DNA of 64,000 bases, from contig JAUIGN010000001.1 of assembly GCA_030430075.1 (NCBI GenBank), positions 186,001-250,000 of the forward strand, read 5' to 3'. The DNA is from a bacterium (GTDB lineage Bacteria > Planctomycetota > Planctomycetia > Pirellulales > Pirellulaceae). Positions 44,250 through 54,315 of this stretch are shown here, piece by piece. Numbering within the stretch: position 1 is the first letter of the stretch; every line of letters begins with the position of its first letter. A model generated the notes under the pieces. It saw only the letters and a list, made by a program, of their open reading frames with translations, did no database searches and was not told the origin of the DNA. A program made the translations under genes and the position numbers.

Positions 44250-45722
44250 TCACTTGGGCAACTTAGGTGGTTTCGGCTTGTCGCCTTTGGCATCACCCTT
44301 GTCTTTCGACACGACGGGCGGGAAGCCGTTAAGCCGCCGCCAGACTTCGAACCAAAGCGGGACGCGATCGAGGAGCACCCATCCGTTGGCGCGGACCCCT
44401 TGGCGCAAGTAGCGGTCCTCCGGCCAAGGTCGATCGCTGGGGTCAGGCCGAATGAGGGCGCGGAATTCGCCGGAGCCATTGTCCGAGGCATCGATGGAGA
44501 CGACCCTTCCGCCGAAGGTTCCCACGGCAATCGAGGGCCAACCGCTGAATTGCACGGCGGGCCAACCTTCGAACTGCAGTCGCACGTGGCGGCCGGGCCG
44601 GACGAGTGGCACATCATTGCCCTTCAGCCAGAGTTGGACGGCCCGCTCTTTGGTGTCCGGCACGATGGTGCAGAGGGGGTCGCCCTCCTTGAGAATGCCG
44701 CCGCCCACGGCCGGCTTGATCTGCACCAGAAACCCGTCGATCGGCGCAGTGATGTGGGTGGCTTGCCGAGCGACCTTGGTCTCGGTCTCCAGCAGCGTCT
44801 TCTCCGCCTTGGCCAGTTCCTGCTTGGACTTGGCGATTTCGCTTTTCACTTTGGCCACATCGGCGCTGGCCTTCTGCAGGCTTGCGACGGCGTAGTCGAT
44901 ATCAATCTGTGCCTTGTCGACCTTCGCTTCCCGCTCGCGGGTCTTTCCTTCGAGCTCGGCTTCCGCCGCGGCGACGTAAGCTTCGGCACGGCTCACCTTG
45001 GCCTGGTATTCGCCCAGCTTCCGCTGCACTTCCTGCAGCTTTTGGAGCGAAATATTGCCTTCCGCATGCAGCATCTCGGTCCGCTCGTATTCCGCCTGCA
45101 ATTGCGGAATGGCCGCCTCGTATTCGATGAGCTGTTGTTTTTCCGCCGTGACCTTCTTTTCCGCCATGGACACGTAGGCGTCCTGTGCCGCAACGGTCTG
45201 CTCCTTCACCCGGAGGTAGGCGGTCCGCTGGGCTTCCCGCGCATCGATGACCAGGTTGCTGGCGAGTAACGCATTTTCGCTTGCCTGCAAATGGTCCTTG
45301 GCGGCCGCCAGTTGCTGCTGGCTATTGATCAGTTGTTGCTCGAGCCGCGCGCGATACGCTGGATCGACATCCTGAATCTCGACCAGGAACTGTCCTTTCT
45401 CGACGCGGGTGTTCTCGACGAGCCCTTTCCCCCAGCGAACCACCCGGCCCTTGATCGGTGCTTCAATCGTCTGCTGCCGCTCGTCCGGCGCATAAGCGAC
45501 CACCGCACCCGACCCGGAAACCGACTGTTGCCAGGGGGCGAACGCCATGAGAACGATGGTCACGGCGAGCGCCACCAACAGCACGTTGGCGATCCGGCGC
45601 GCCAGCCGCGACGAACGGGTCAGGCGCAGCGCCGGCATCAGCGTTTCGCTGTAAGCTGCCGCCTCGAGCAAATGTGGGACGCGGCGAATTTCCTGTTTCG
45701 TTCCCGCTGTTGGGTTACCCAT
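44250..45722 (-). CDS. HlyD-family membrane fusion protein (type I secretion adaptor)
   Basis: 490-aa periplasmic adaptor with one N-terminal membrane segment (about 46-65), a lipoyl half-motif (GSGAVVAYAPDERQQTIEAPIKGRVVRW), a long helical hairpin (about 125-300, heptad-rich Gln/Lys/Glu), the second lipoyl half (ITAPIDGFLVQIKPAVGGGILKEGDPL), and a beta domain; the last 20 residues are Lys/Pro-rich. Adaptors join an inner-membrane pump to TolC. It overlaps the ABC gene by 8 bp (45715-45722) and is followed by the TolC-like gene after 159 bp, so the three genes form one unit. Confidence 0.88.
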   Translation of the reverse strand: MGNPTAGTKQEIRRVPHLLEAAAYSETLMPALRLTRSSRLARRIANVLLVALAVTIVLMAFAPWQQSVSGSGAVVAYAPDERQQTIEAPIKGRVVRWGKGLVENTRVEKGQFLVEIQDVDPAYRARLEQQLINSQQQLAAAKDHLQASENALLASNLVIDAREAQRTAYLRVKEQTVAAQDAYVSMAEKKVTAEKQQLIEYEAAIPQLQAEYERTEMLHAEGNISLQKLQEVQRKLGEYQAKVSRAEAYVAAAEAELEGKTREREAKVDKAQIDIDYAVASLQKASADVAKVKSEIAKSKQELAKAEKTLLETETKVARQATHITAPIDGFLVQIKPAVGGGILKEGDPLCTIVPDTKERAVQLWLKGNDVPLVRPGRHVRLQFEGWPAVQFSGWPSIAVGTFGGRVVSIDASDNGSGEFRALIRPDPSDRPWPEDRYLRQGVRANGWVLLDRVPLWFEVWRRLNGFPPVVSKDKGDAKGDKPKPPKLPK

Positions 45723-47898
45723 GAGCCGATTCCTCCTCAGGCCGATCCGGTTTCATGATCGGTGCGTGATGCCGGCTGAGTTCAATCTGGCGATCGCAAA
45801 TCGCCGCCAGTTCGGCCCGTCCGGTGACGAGAACCAGGCTCCAAGGGTGCTCGGGCCGGCACAACCAGGTGAGCAACTGCCGGGCTTCTGCATCCGGCAA
45901 CAGGTCCAGTGCCTTGTCCAGCAGCAAGAGCCGGGGCAAACCGGCACAGGCACGGGCGATCATCAACCGCCGCAGTTGCGACGACGTGAGCGGGTGGCCG
46001 GTGCTGGCCAGCTTCGTTTCGATCTGGTCGGGCAGTCGCAGAATCTCGTCCAGCAAGCCGACGGCGGCCAGCGCCTGTCGCACGTTGGCGGCGGAGACCC
46101 GGGGCTGGCCCAGGGCAACATTGTCGGACACCGAACCATGGAAGACTTCCACGTCGCGGACCAAGGCCACATGCCGGCGGAGCGACTCCGGCCGCAGTTC
46201 TCGAACCTCGGCCCCCATCAGCGTCACCTGCCCTGCCGCCGGCGGCCGCAACCCGAACAACAACTCCAGCAAGGTGCTCTTGCCGGTCTCGCTGGCACCC
46301 GTGATCGCGATCCGATCTCCGGGCTCGATCGTCATGCTGAAGTCCTTCAGCACTTTCTGTTGACGCGCATTCAGACAGGAGACGCCATGCAATTCAACTC
46401 GATCCTGGGCCGTCGCGGGCAAGCCGATCAACCCATCCTGCCGTTCCAGGGGGAGATCGAACAAGGCCCCCAGCTTGTCGACCGACGCCAGCACGTCGTA
46501 GAAACTCTCCATGTGTTTGCCGAGCTTCGCGAATGACCCGACGATCACCGCCACGATCAATTCGGATGCCACCAACTGCCCCAGGGTAAGTTGGCCGGAA
46601 ATGACCAGCCAGCCGCCCAACCCCAACAAGACCGTGCTGGCCACCGCCTGCAGCCCCAGCGAAAAGATAATTTGACGCATCAGGATGCGGAAGTGCTTGG
46701 CCCGCGCGGTGAGGTAGTCGAAAATCAAGTGATCGGCCCGCTCGAGCGCGAATTGGGCCGACCCGTCATAGCGGAATGCGGTCGGGCAGCCGGCCAGGTC
46801 TTCCAACCACGCGGCCATGTGGTATTTCGTCTTCGACTCCTTGATGCTGCTGTTCACCGCGCCACGCCCCAACACAAACACGATGATCGCCAGCATCCCC
46901 AGGAGCATCAAGTCAAAGCCCAGCAGCCAAGGGTGATAGAAAGCGAGCATCGCCATGCCGATCACGGTTCCCAGCAAGAGGGAAACACCATCCAGCAACA
47001 ACTGGGCCGCCACCTTTTGAACCACGACGACGTCGAAGAAACGGTTGACCAGTTCCCGACCGGAAACTCCATCCAACGCCGAGGGCTGGACACGCGGCAG
47101 GCGATACGCGATGTCCGCGGCAACACGAGCAAACAACCGTCGTTGAATAATCTCGACCACGTAGGTCTGCAGCGCACGAAGCGCGGCAGAGAACGAGAGA
47201 AAGGCCAGCAGCATGAACGACAGGACGAGGAGCGGCTGCAGGAACCGTCCAAAAGCAACCGTGTTGACCAGCGTCTCGACGGCGATCGGTGTCGCCAGCG
47301 CCAGTAGCCCGATGATCAGGGCAAACACGATCACGATCCAGATGTCCGACCACTCCGGCTTGAGCAGGCCCCACAGCCGAGCAATCGGCTTCGTATGCCG
47401 CGCTTCCGTCCCGATCTTGTCCGACTGACCCGGCTCGACAATAAAGCAGCGAATCTCGCCCGTCGCCTGCGCTGCAGCCAGGACGTCCCGCAGTTGCGAA
47501 GGAGCCAGCCACGTTGATGGTGTTTCACCGTCCGGCATCAAGACCAGTAACCGACCGCGGTGCATCCGAGCGATCGCCAGCCACGACTTGTCGTCGCACT
47601 GGGTGATAATCTGAGCCCCGTCCGTCGCCATCTCGATGACCTGCTCAATCGAACAATCAACGGTCCGGCAGCGCAAGCCGAGCGTCTGCAGCGCATCGTA
47701 AAGCCAGACATGCCACACCAATTCCTTGGAATCCGTGGCCGAGGACGCCGACTGCTCAAACGCGTCCCGGATCGCCGCCCGCGACTTCTGCCGATCCGAT
47801 TCGACACCGAGCTGGTCAACCAGTTCACTGACGACCTCGATCTCGCGTTCGACATCCAGATCCATGACGGCCTGCGAGCCTGAGCTTGGTGGTAACAT
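45715..47898 (-). CDS. ABC transporter (type I secretion-like) with degenerate ATPase motifs
   Basis: 727-aa half-ABC exporter: an N-terminal C39-like region lacking a recognisable catalytic Cys motif (about 1-150), a six-helix membrane domain (about 180-470), and a nucleotide-binding domain. Walker A is intact (GASETGKST, 534-542), but the signature reads LTSSQ (647-651) instead of LSGGQ, the residue after the Walker B Asp is Lys (LLLLDK, K662) instead of the catalytic Glu, and the switch His is replaced (VTGR, G693). Known families with such changes have low or regulatory ATPase activity. The start at 47898 is provisional; Met at 47865 is an alternative. It heads the HlyD-TolC operon. Confidence 0.8.
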   Translation of the reverse strand: MLPPSSGSQAVMDLDVEREIEVVSELVDQLGVESDRQKSRAAIRDAFEQSASSATDSKELVWHVWLYDALQTLGLRCRTVDCSIEQVIEMATDGAQIITQCDDKSWLAIARMHRGRLLVLMPDGETPSTWLAPSQLRDVLAAAQATGEIRCFIVEPGQSDKIGTEARHTKPIARLWGLLKPEWSDIWIVIVFALIIGLLALATPIAVETLVNTVAFGRFLQPLLVLSFMLLAFLSFSAALRALQTYVVEIIQRRLFARVAADIAYRLPRVQPSALDGVSGRELVNRFFDVVVVQKVAAQLLLDGVSLLLGTVIGMAMLAFYHPWLLGFDLMLLGMLAIIVFVLGRGAVNSSIKESKTKYHMAAWLEDLAGCPTAFRYDGSAQFALERADHLIFDYLTARAKHFRILMRQIIFSLGLQAVASTVLLGLGGWLVISGQLTLGQLVASELIVAVIVGSFAKLGKHMESFYDVLASVDKLGALFDLPLERQDGLIGLPATAQDRVELHGVSCLNARQQKVLKDFSMTIEPGDRIAITGASETGKSTLLELLFGLRPPAAGQVTLMGAEVRELRPESLRRHVALVRDVEVFHGSVSDNVALGQPRVSAANVRQALAAVGLLDEILRLPDQIETKLASTGHPLTSSQLRRLMIARACAGLPRLLLLDKALDLLPDAEARQLLTWLCRPEHPWSLVLVTGRAELAAICDRQIELSRHHAPIMKPDRPEEESAHG

Positions 47899-48596
47899 GG
47901 AAATCCAGTTTGATAGTCAAACGAGAGGCGGGAGCGGTCCACCGCGCCGGCCAGAATCGCTGGAGGAATTCGTGCCGCCTCGCGACGAGCGCAAGCTACG
48001 TCTCAACGGTGCTTGCGCAGGGCAAACGGCGACGGTGCTGTTCATGGCTTCACGGGGGACCTATGAGCCGTCGTCAGGGTAGGTCACACTTTGACACTCT
48101 AGCGGTCCGTCCAAAGTTCGACAATTAGAAGATTTGCGATATTCGCATTGAAAAAAACTATCAGTCCGCGGGGCGGCTCGTGAGGATTTCAGCAGGAACT
48201 GCGACATCCGTTGTTTGCTGGTCGTCGTTGAATGGCGGGCCTGACCGGCGTTGCCTGGACAGGGCGGAAACGGTCGAGGAATTTGCTGGTGAGGGCTGTG
48301 TATTTGCGAGGAATTGGAGACCTTCGGTCTGCGGTTTCGGCGGGGTCGGAGACCCGCGCCGAGCTTGGCCGTCGGAGACCCGCGCCGAGCTTGGCCGTCG
48401 GAGGCCCGCGCCGAACTTGACTGTCGGGGCGTTCCGGCGGTAACCGGCGGCCCGAGCCGAGCTTGACTGTCCGGGCGTTCCGGCGGTAACCGGCGGCCCG
48501 TGCCGTATCTGTGTGTTTGTGGCACTTCGCATCGTGTCGTCAATCGACTTCCCTCCTGCACAACCCGCCGCCGTCCGCCCGTGGCTGTGGCGTCGA
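47899..48596. other. Intergenic region with G+C-rich repeats, upstream of the ABC operon
   Basis: About 700 bp between the 5' end of the ABC gene and the 3' end of the serine acetyltransferase gene. It holds the repeat block at 48316-48504 and an AT-richer stretch near 48080-48170 that may carry the ABC operon promoter. No supported gene is seen; open frames here arise from the repeat. Confidence 0.5.
48316..48504. repeat. G+C-rich repeat block with inverted 49-bp copy
   Basis: Positions 48316-48364 are the reverse complement of the 49-bp unit at 37455-37503 with 46 of 49 identical. It is followed by 26-bp repeats of a unit starting GACCCGCGCCGAGCTTGGCC (from about 48351 and 48377, with a diverged third copy at 48403), then two roughly 49-bp copies containing GGGCGTTCCGGCGGTAACC. 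The block shares the GCTCGGCGCGGGTC core with the 37.3-kb array. Confidence 0.75.
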
Positions 48597-49574
48597 TCAG
48601 ATCTGGTAGTTGGCCGCCGCGTCGAGGTCCTCCGGCAAGCCGGGCTGCATCCGCAACTTGGGGGCTTCCATCGTCACGGTCGTGTGGGGACCCACGCTCT
48701 TGGTCAACCAGACGCTGGACCCCACCACCGAATCGTGGCCGATGACGGTCTTTCCACCCAGCACGGTGGCGCTGGCATAGATGATGACACGGTCTTCCAG
48801 CGTGGGGTGCCGTTTGACGTTCCGCACCAGCTTGCCCGTCGAATCGGTGGGAAAACTGAGGGCCCCCAGCGTAACGCCTTGATACAGCTTGACGTGGTTC
48901 CCGATCTGGCAGGTTTCACCAATGACGACACCCGTGCCATGGTCAATGAAGAAATGGTTACCAATCTCGGCTCCCGGATGGATGTCGATTCCGGTCTGCT
49001 TGTGAGCCCACTCGGCCATCATCCGAGGAATAAACGGCACATCGATCTTGTACAGTTCGTGCGCCAACCGGTGGACGGTCACGGCTTCAAGTCCCGGGTA
49101 GCAGAAGATGACTTCGTCCTTGTTCTTGCAGGCCGGATCTCCGTCGTAAGCCGCCTGCACGTCGGTCGCCAGGACCTTGCGAATTTCGGGAATCCGGCGG
49201 AGGAAGTCCAGCGTCATCGCCCGCGCCTTGGCCTCGTAATCGGTGGCATCGGCCCCGTTGTCGCACGGTTCGACCCGGGTCGCGACCCGCTCTTCGTGCT
49301 GCAAGGCCCGCGCAATCTGTGTCGTCAGGTTGTCATCAAGCCGATCGATGAGATCGCCCACATGGTATGTCACGTTGGCCAGGTGGAGTTTCTCGCGGCG
49401 GCGGTAGCCGGGGTACATAATCTCCTTGAGATCTTCCAGGGCGAAGATAACGTCCTCGTATTTGGGCAGCGGGCAGAGGCCCAGATGGTTGATCGAGCAA
49501 ATGTCGGAGTACGACGCGACGATCTGATCCGTTAATTCGGGCAACTGCTGTTTGAGTCGAAAATCGGTTGCCAT
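48597..49574 (-). CDS. cysE: Serine O-acetyltransferase (CysE/EpsC-like)
   Basis: 325-aa enzyme making O-acetylserine from serine and acetyl-CoA, the first step to cysteine. The N-terminal helical domain (about 1-200) includes [17 protein letters not shown], and the left-handed beta-helix of hexapeptide repeats follows ([43 protein letters not shown]), with the catalytic His/Asp region in IDHGTG. The C-terminal part (about 260-325) extends beyond minimal CysE and resembles EpsC-type proteins. The ATG at 49574 follows GGAG with normal spacing. No cysK is in the window. It is encoded alone. Confidence 0.88.
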   Translation of the reverse strand: MATDFRLKQQLPELTDQIVASYSDICSINHLGLCPLPKYEDVIFALEDLKEIMYPGYRRREKLHLANVTYHVGDLIDRLDDNLTTQIARALQHEERVATRVEPCDNGADATDYEAKARAMTLDFLRRIPEIRKVLATDVQAAYDGDPACKNKDEVIFCYPGLEAVTVHRLAHELYKIDVPFIPRMMAEWAHKQTGIDIHPGAEIGNHFFIDHGTGVVIGETCQIGNHVKLYQGVTLGALSFPTDSTGKLVRNVKRHPTLEDRVIIYASATVLGGKTVIGHDSVVGSSVWLTKSVGPHTTVTMEAPKLRMQPGLPEDLDAAANYQI

Positions 49575-50054
49575 GGGTAGCGATCTCCGTAGTTCGAGGG
49601 CTGCAAACGCCGGGGCGACCGCCCCGCGGTGAGGCACAACAGCGAAAACGCGGCCGGCTTCGCGAGCCGGCAATTCGCAGCGTTGGGGCGATTGTGCGAG
49701 ACAAGAAGTAGCCGTGCGTCCGGTTAACCCGGACAACTACAGAGACATCGTGGAATGTGCAGATCGTTTGCCGACGTCATGGGTCTTCAACGCATGGGTG
49801 ATCGTGGATCACGAAAATCGCCACCTTCCCCGCAATCGTAGGTGGAGACTCGGCGGGATTCAAGAGCTACGCAGCGTTCCTCGGAACGGGATCGTCCGGT
49901 GCAACCCCGGTGTACCCCGCTTTGGAAACCGAGCCACCCTCGAGCGGGGCCGGCAACATCCGGCCCGCCGGCGGCCGCGCAATCGTTACTAACGATACTC
50001 TTCGGATGTTCATTCCAGCCAAGTTGAGACAATCCAAGCCTGTTTTTCCGGCCG
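49575..50054. other. Intergenic region before serine acetyltransferase
   Basis: 480 bp between two minus-strand genes. It should hold the promoter for the acetyltransferase gene. No ORF of convincing composition, RNA gene or repeat was recognised. Confidence 0.35.
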
Positions 50055-51740
50055 TCATGACTTTCGGCGATGCTTCATAATCAGGGCATGCATCACGTCG
50101 CTGCGGCGAACCACTCCTAATAATTCGTGCGGCGCTTCGCGGGCGACGACGGGAATGCAGTCGTCGGTCTCGTTCTGAAACAACTCGTACGCGTGCACGG
50201 CCGGATCATCCGCATGCAAGAGTGTCGTCACATCGGTCGCCAGATCTTCGGCCCGGACAAGCTGCGTGACCGATTCGTCGAACATCACGTTGCTCAACAA
50301 AGGGTAGCGAATGACCCCCACCACACTCATTCGCTCGTCGACCACCGGGTAGGTGTTGTTGTGACTATGCTCAATGTGTGAAACCACTTCGTCAAAAGGC
50401 GCGGATTGCGGGATCCCCTTCGTTTTCCGCAACAGGTCCTTGATCGTCAAATTGCTCGCCAGCGATCCGCTGGTCGTGGTGCGTCCAAGTGCGGTAACGA
50501 ATCGGTCTCCGAGCGCGCGAAGCTGCCCCAGCGGCGTGTTGCTGGTATGGTGGATCGCCTGTGCCAAGGGCACCTCTCCCGTTCTCAACAGCGCCTGCCG
50601 AATAAAGAGCGGCCCGATAATCTCGAACACCACGACCGAGCCCAGAATGATGTTCTGCAGTCGGACGCCAAGTTCCGGATCACGGCGCGCAGCGATGGTC
50701 GAAAGCGCGATCGCTGCACCCGCCTGCGCGAAGAGGCAACTTCCCAACCAGTGCCGAACCTCGATCGACTGACCGGTTGCACGCGCCCCGACGTAGACGC
50801 CGAGCCACTTGCCGGCCAATCGACAGACCACATAGACGGCGCCGATCATGCCGGCCGCCAGAAAGGCCGGCACGTCCAGTTCCGTACCGTGGACCGAAAA
50901 GAAGAGCACCGACAACAGGCCCGTCAGGTGGTCAAGTTCATCAACGATCATCCCCTTCTTGTCCGATGTATTGGCGACGGTGACGCCCATTACCAGGAAC
51001 GTCAACATGTAGGGGATCCCCAGCGACTCGCACACACCCAGCAGGAATGTGGTGGTGGCGACCAGCAAGACCAACCACCGTGTCATCCGCAACAGGCCGC
51101 AGCCGTAGCTCACCACCAGGCCGGCGGCGATCCCCAGGGCCATCGAACCCGCGATGTCCTGGAGCAACCGTCCAACCTGTTCACCCAAGGGCACGTCCAG
51201 CTTGCCCTGGACCAGTTGCACTGCCAGGAACGCCAGTTCGAACACAACAATGCAGGCGAAGTTGTTCATCGCCACCAGAAAGCCGGTCGATTCGGTGACC
51301 GGGCCCTCCGAGCGAAACTCCTTGAGAACGAGAATCGTCGTCGCCGGTGCGGTGGCGATGGCGAGACAGCCAAGCAGGACCGCCAGATCCAACGCCGTGC
51401 CGAATGCCAGCAAGCCGAACGTTACCAGGGCCGCCGTGACACCGATCTCGATCGCCGAGACCGCCAGGCAGTGGGCCGCGATCCGCTTGACCTTGGTAAA
51501 CGTAAATTCGCACCCCAGGTTGAACAACACCACGGCCATCGCCATCTTCAGGACCGGACCGAACAGGTGAACGTGACCCTCGGGAATCACATCCAGGGCG
51601 AACGGCCCAACCAGCAGACCTACCATCAAGAACGCCGTCACTTTCGGCAGGTGCAACAGGTCGGCCAGCATGCCGGCTGCCAGACAAACGCCCAGGAGCA
51701 GGCCAATCGTGCTGGCGATATGGAGGTCGAACTCGAGCAT
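50055..51740 (-). CDS. Cation:proton antiporter (CPA2) with C-terminal CBS domains
   Basis: 561-aa membrane protein: about twelve hydrophobic segments in residues 1-400 match the monovalent cation:proton antiporter-2 fold (KVTAFLMVGLLVGPFALDVIPEG at the start; FNLGCEFTFTKVKRI; LAQAGAAIALSTIAARR near 340). The last 130 residues have two CBS-like stretches (TIKDLLRKTKGIPQSAPFDEVVSHIEHSHNNTYPVVDE and LLHADDPAVHAYELFQNETDDCIPVV), which often sense adenosine nucleotides. I start at the ATG at 51740; the longer frame from 52244 lacks membrane-like or family sequence. The ion is unknown. Confidence 0.85.
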   Translation of the reverse strand: MLEFDLHIASTIGLLLGVCLAAGMLADLLHLPKVTAFLMVGLLVGPFALDVIPEGHVHLFGPVLKMAMAVVLFNLGCEFTFTKVKRIAAHCLAVSAIEIGVTAALVTFGLLAFGTALDLAVLLGCLAIATAPATTILVLKEFRSEGPVTESTGFLVAMNNFACIVVFELAFLAVQLVQGKLDVPLGEQVGRLLQDIAGSMALGIAAGLVVSYGCGLLRMTRWLVLLVATTTFLLGVCESLGIPYMLTFLVMGVTVANTSDKKGMIVDELDHLTGLLSVLFFSVHGTELDVPAFLAAGMIGAVYVVCRLAGKWLGVYVGARATGQSIEVRHWLGSCLFAQAGAAIALSTIAARRDPELGVRLQNIILGSVVVFEIIGPLFIRQALLRTGEVPLAQAIHHTSNTPLGQLRALGDRFVTALGRTTTSGSLASNLTIKDLLRKTKGIPQSAPFDEVVSHIEHSHNNTYPVVDERMSVVGVIRYPLLSNVMFDESVTQLVRAEDLATDVTTLLHADDPAVHAYELFQNETDDCIPVVAREAPHELLGVVRRSDVMHALIMKHRRKS

Positions 51741-52195
51741 GGAGGCGACGTCAACGGCGGGTGTCGGTGGGCGAGACGACCAACGCGGCTCGCCAGCGTG
51801 CTCAAGTTCTACCGGGAACCCTATTTTTCCGAAATCCCAAACTGAAGGCGCGCTTCCGCCCCTGCGCGCGATGACGCCCGCCGACGGATGACGCGACAAG
51901 GACACGAAGGCACGGTCGAGCGTCGACCGGAGTACGCCCGAGGTCGACCACAAATTGCCCGAGGGTACTCTCGCTTTGCTGCCAGGAAGGAACCAATTCG
52001 ACGTATACTGGGACAAGGTGCGGCGGGTCGGCCTTGCGAGCCATCTGAATCCATACAACCCGTGGAACCGGTCGCCGGAGCCACCTGATGTGGTTCCGTG
52101 TGCCGGCAGCCTCCCGTTACCAGCGGACTTCGTGCGGCACGTGATCTCCTGTGATACGAATCGGCATCCCGCATCAGCCACTTTGGATGAACACC
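51741..52195. other. Divergent intergenic region, antiporter versus S9 peptidase
   Basis: 455 bp that must hold promoters for both genes. It contains no obvious repeat, RNA or small gene; frames on the minus strand are Arg-rich. The start of the peptidase gene lies in a cluster of in-frame ATGs at 52187, 52196 and 52214. Confidence 0.35.
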
Positions 52196-54310
52196 ATGAG
52201 AGCCAGAAACACCATGCCTGAACAACGCGATCTTCTGCCCGCACGCGGCCTGAACCGCATTCGCCTCCTCTTCCTGTTGGCCATGTTCACGGCGGTCGCC
52301 GCGGCGATGTCGCCGACCGGCCAACCGCGGCTCTTGGCCGGCGAAAGGGCCTTCACCCCGCACGACGTGGCCAAACTCAAACAGGCCACTTCAGCCGCCA
52401 TCTCACCGGACGGCACACAGATCGCCTATACGTTGTCCGTCCCCCGCATCCCGCTGCAGGAAGCAGACGGGCCGGCCCGCACGGAACTGCACGTCGTCTC
52501 CAGCGAGGGTGATTCGCGACCGTTCATTACCGGGCCGGTCAACATCAGCAGCGTACAATGGACGCCGGACGGTACGTCGATCGCCTACCTGGCGCGCCGC
52601 GGCGACGACAAACAGACGACCGCCTACACGATTCCCCTGAACGGTGGCGAATCACAACGCTTGCTAAGCCACGACGCCAGTATCTCTGCGGTCCGTTTCT
52701 CACCTGCCGGCGGTCGTGTTGCCTTTCTGGCCAAAGAAACGCTCGACATGACGACCCAGGAGTATCGCGAGCAGGGATTCGATCAGGAAATCTACGAAGA
52801 GGACTGGCGGCCGACGAAGGTTTGGATCTGCGACGCCGCCGGTAAGGACACACCCCGCGCCCTGGATCTACCCGGCTCGGCCACGGCGATCGAGTGGCGC
52901 CCGGATGGAAAGCAGTTGGCGGTCGTGCTGGCCCCCACCGCCCTGGTTGATGACAACTATATGTTCAAACGGGTCCACGTGGTCGATGTGGACACGGGCC
53001 GCATTGTGGAACGCATCAAGAACCCGGGCAAACTGGGACAGGTCGGCTGGAGCCCGGATGGCAAGCATCTGGCGCTCGTCTCCGGGGTCGACATCAACGA
53101 TCCTTCAGAAGGGCACCTGATGATCGCGGCGATCCCCGGCGAAGGCCGTTTGCGGGATCTGACTCCCGAACTCGACGCGCATGTGGATGGCTTTGCCTGG
53201 CAGGATGCCAACACGATCGGCGTGCTCGTCAGCCGCAACCAGGGGACCCTGCTGGGTACGGTGACGCTGGACGCGACCCTTGACCTGCACGAGACCGACA
53301 ACACCGTGCTGGCAGGTCTCTCGTGGTCGCCGGCGGGCCATGCCGCGGCGATCGGACATCACGCCCAACATCCACGGGAGGTGTTCCTGGTCAAGGGCAT
53401 GGAGATGCAGCGACTTACCAACAGCAACCCCTGGATCGACGAAATGCGTTTCGCCAGGCAGGAAGTGGTGCGGTGGCAGGCACGCGACGGACTCGCCCTG
53501 GAGGGCGTCCTCGTGCGGCCGCTGAATGACGAGCCTGGACGCCGCTATCCGTTGATCATGGCGGTTCACGGCGGCCCGGAGTCCCACGTCCCCAACGGCT
53601 GGGTGACGTCCTATTCGTACCCCGGTCAAGTCGGGGCGGCCCGCGGCTTCGCCGTCTTCTATCCGAACTATCGCGGCAGCACGGGTCGTGGCGTGAAATT
53701 CTCCAAACTGGGTCAGGCGGACGCTGCCGGCAAGGAGTTCGACGACCTGATCGACGGAATCGACCACCTCGTGCAAATCGGGCTCGTCGATCAAAACCGT
53801 GTCGGGATTACGGGCGGATCGTACGGCGGCTACGCCTCCGCCTGGGGCGCGACCTACTACTCCGAGCGGTTCGCCGCCAGCGTGATGTTCGTGGGCATCA
53901 GCGACAATGTTTCCAAGGTCGGCACAACCGACATCCCCGAAGAGATGTTTCACGTTCACCATCGCAAACGGCTCTGGGACGACTGGGAATACTTCCTGGA
54001 ACGCAGCCCCATTCGCCACGTCCAGAAGAATCGCACGCCGACGCTGATCCTGCATGGCAAGGAAGACCCCCGCGTCCATCCGTCCCAGTCGCTGGAGTTG
54101 TTCCGCCACCTGAAAACACTCCAGCAGGCACCCGTTCGCCTGGTCTTGTACGAAGGCGAAGGGCATGGCAACCGCAAGGCCGCCGCGCGGCTCGACTACA
54201 ACCTGCGGATGCTGCGGTGGATGGAGCACTTTCTGCAAGACGACGCGACCCAATCACCAGAGCGCCGGATCGATTACCACGAGGCACTCGGCAAGCCGCC
54301 GACGGACTAG
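52196..54310 (+). CDS. S9 family peptidase (prolyl oligopeptidase/dipeptidyl aminopeptidase-like)
   Basis: About 704 aa. An N-terminal signal-like segment (RIRLLFLLAMFTAVAAAM) indicates export. Residues about 35-420 form a TolB-like beta-propeller with repeated SPDG blades (SAAISPDGTQIAYTLS; WTPDGTSIAYLARRG), and the C-terminal alpha/beta hydrolase domain has the nucleophile in GGSYGGYAS (Ser about 542), the acid in GKEDPRVHPSQS and the His in EGEGHGN. The full catalytic triad suggests an active secreted peptidase. The exact start among three close ATGs is uncertain. Confidence 0.88.
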   Translation: MRARNTMPEQRDLLPARGLNRIRLLFLLAMFTAVAAAMSPTGQPRLLAGERAFTPHDVAKLKQATSAAISPDGTQIAYTLSVPRIPLQEADGPARTELHVVSSEGDSRPFITGPVNISSVQWTPDGTSIAYLARRGDDKQTTAYTIPLNGGESQRLLSHDASISAVRFSPAGGRVAFLAKETLDMTTQEYREQGFDQEIYEEDWRPTKVWICDAAGKDTPRALDLPGSATAIEWRPDGKQLAVVLAPTALVDDNYMFKRVHVVDVDTGRIVERIKNPGKLGQVGWSPDGKHLALVSGVDINDPSEGHLMIAAIPGEGRLRDLTPELDAHVDGFAWQDANTIGVLVSRNQGTLLGTVTLDATLDLHETDNTVLAGLSWSPAGHAAAIGHHAQHPREVFLVKGMEMQRLTNSNPWIDEMRFARQEVVRWQARDGLALEGVLVRPLNDEPGRRYPLIMAVHGGPESHVPNGWVTSYSYPGQVGAARGFAVFYPNYRGSTGRGVKFSKLGQADAAGKEFDDLIDGIDHLVQIGLVDQNRVGITGGSYGGYASAWGATYYSERFAASVMFVGISDNVSKVGTTDIPEEMFHVHHRKRLWDDWEYFLERSPIRHVQKNRTPTLILHGKEDPRVHPSQSLELFRHLKTLQQAPVRLVLYEGEGHGNRKAAARLDYNLRMLRWMEHFLQDDATQSPERRIDYHEALGKPPTD

Positions 54311-54315
54311 CCCGG

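Noticed and set aside
48061..48561. 166-aa minus-strand reading frame in the repeat block
   Set aside because: It is made of repeat-derived Arg/Pro/Ser-rich sequence and has no ribosome-binding site or family resemblance.
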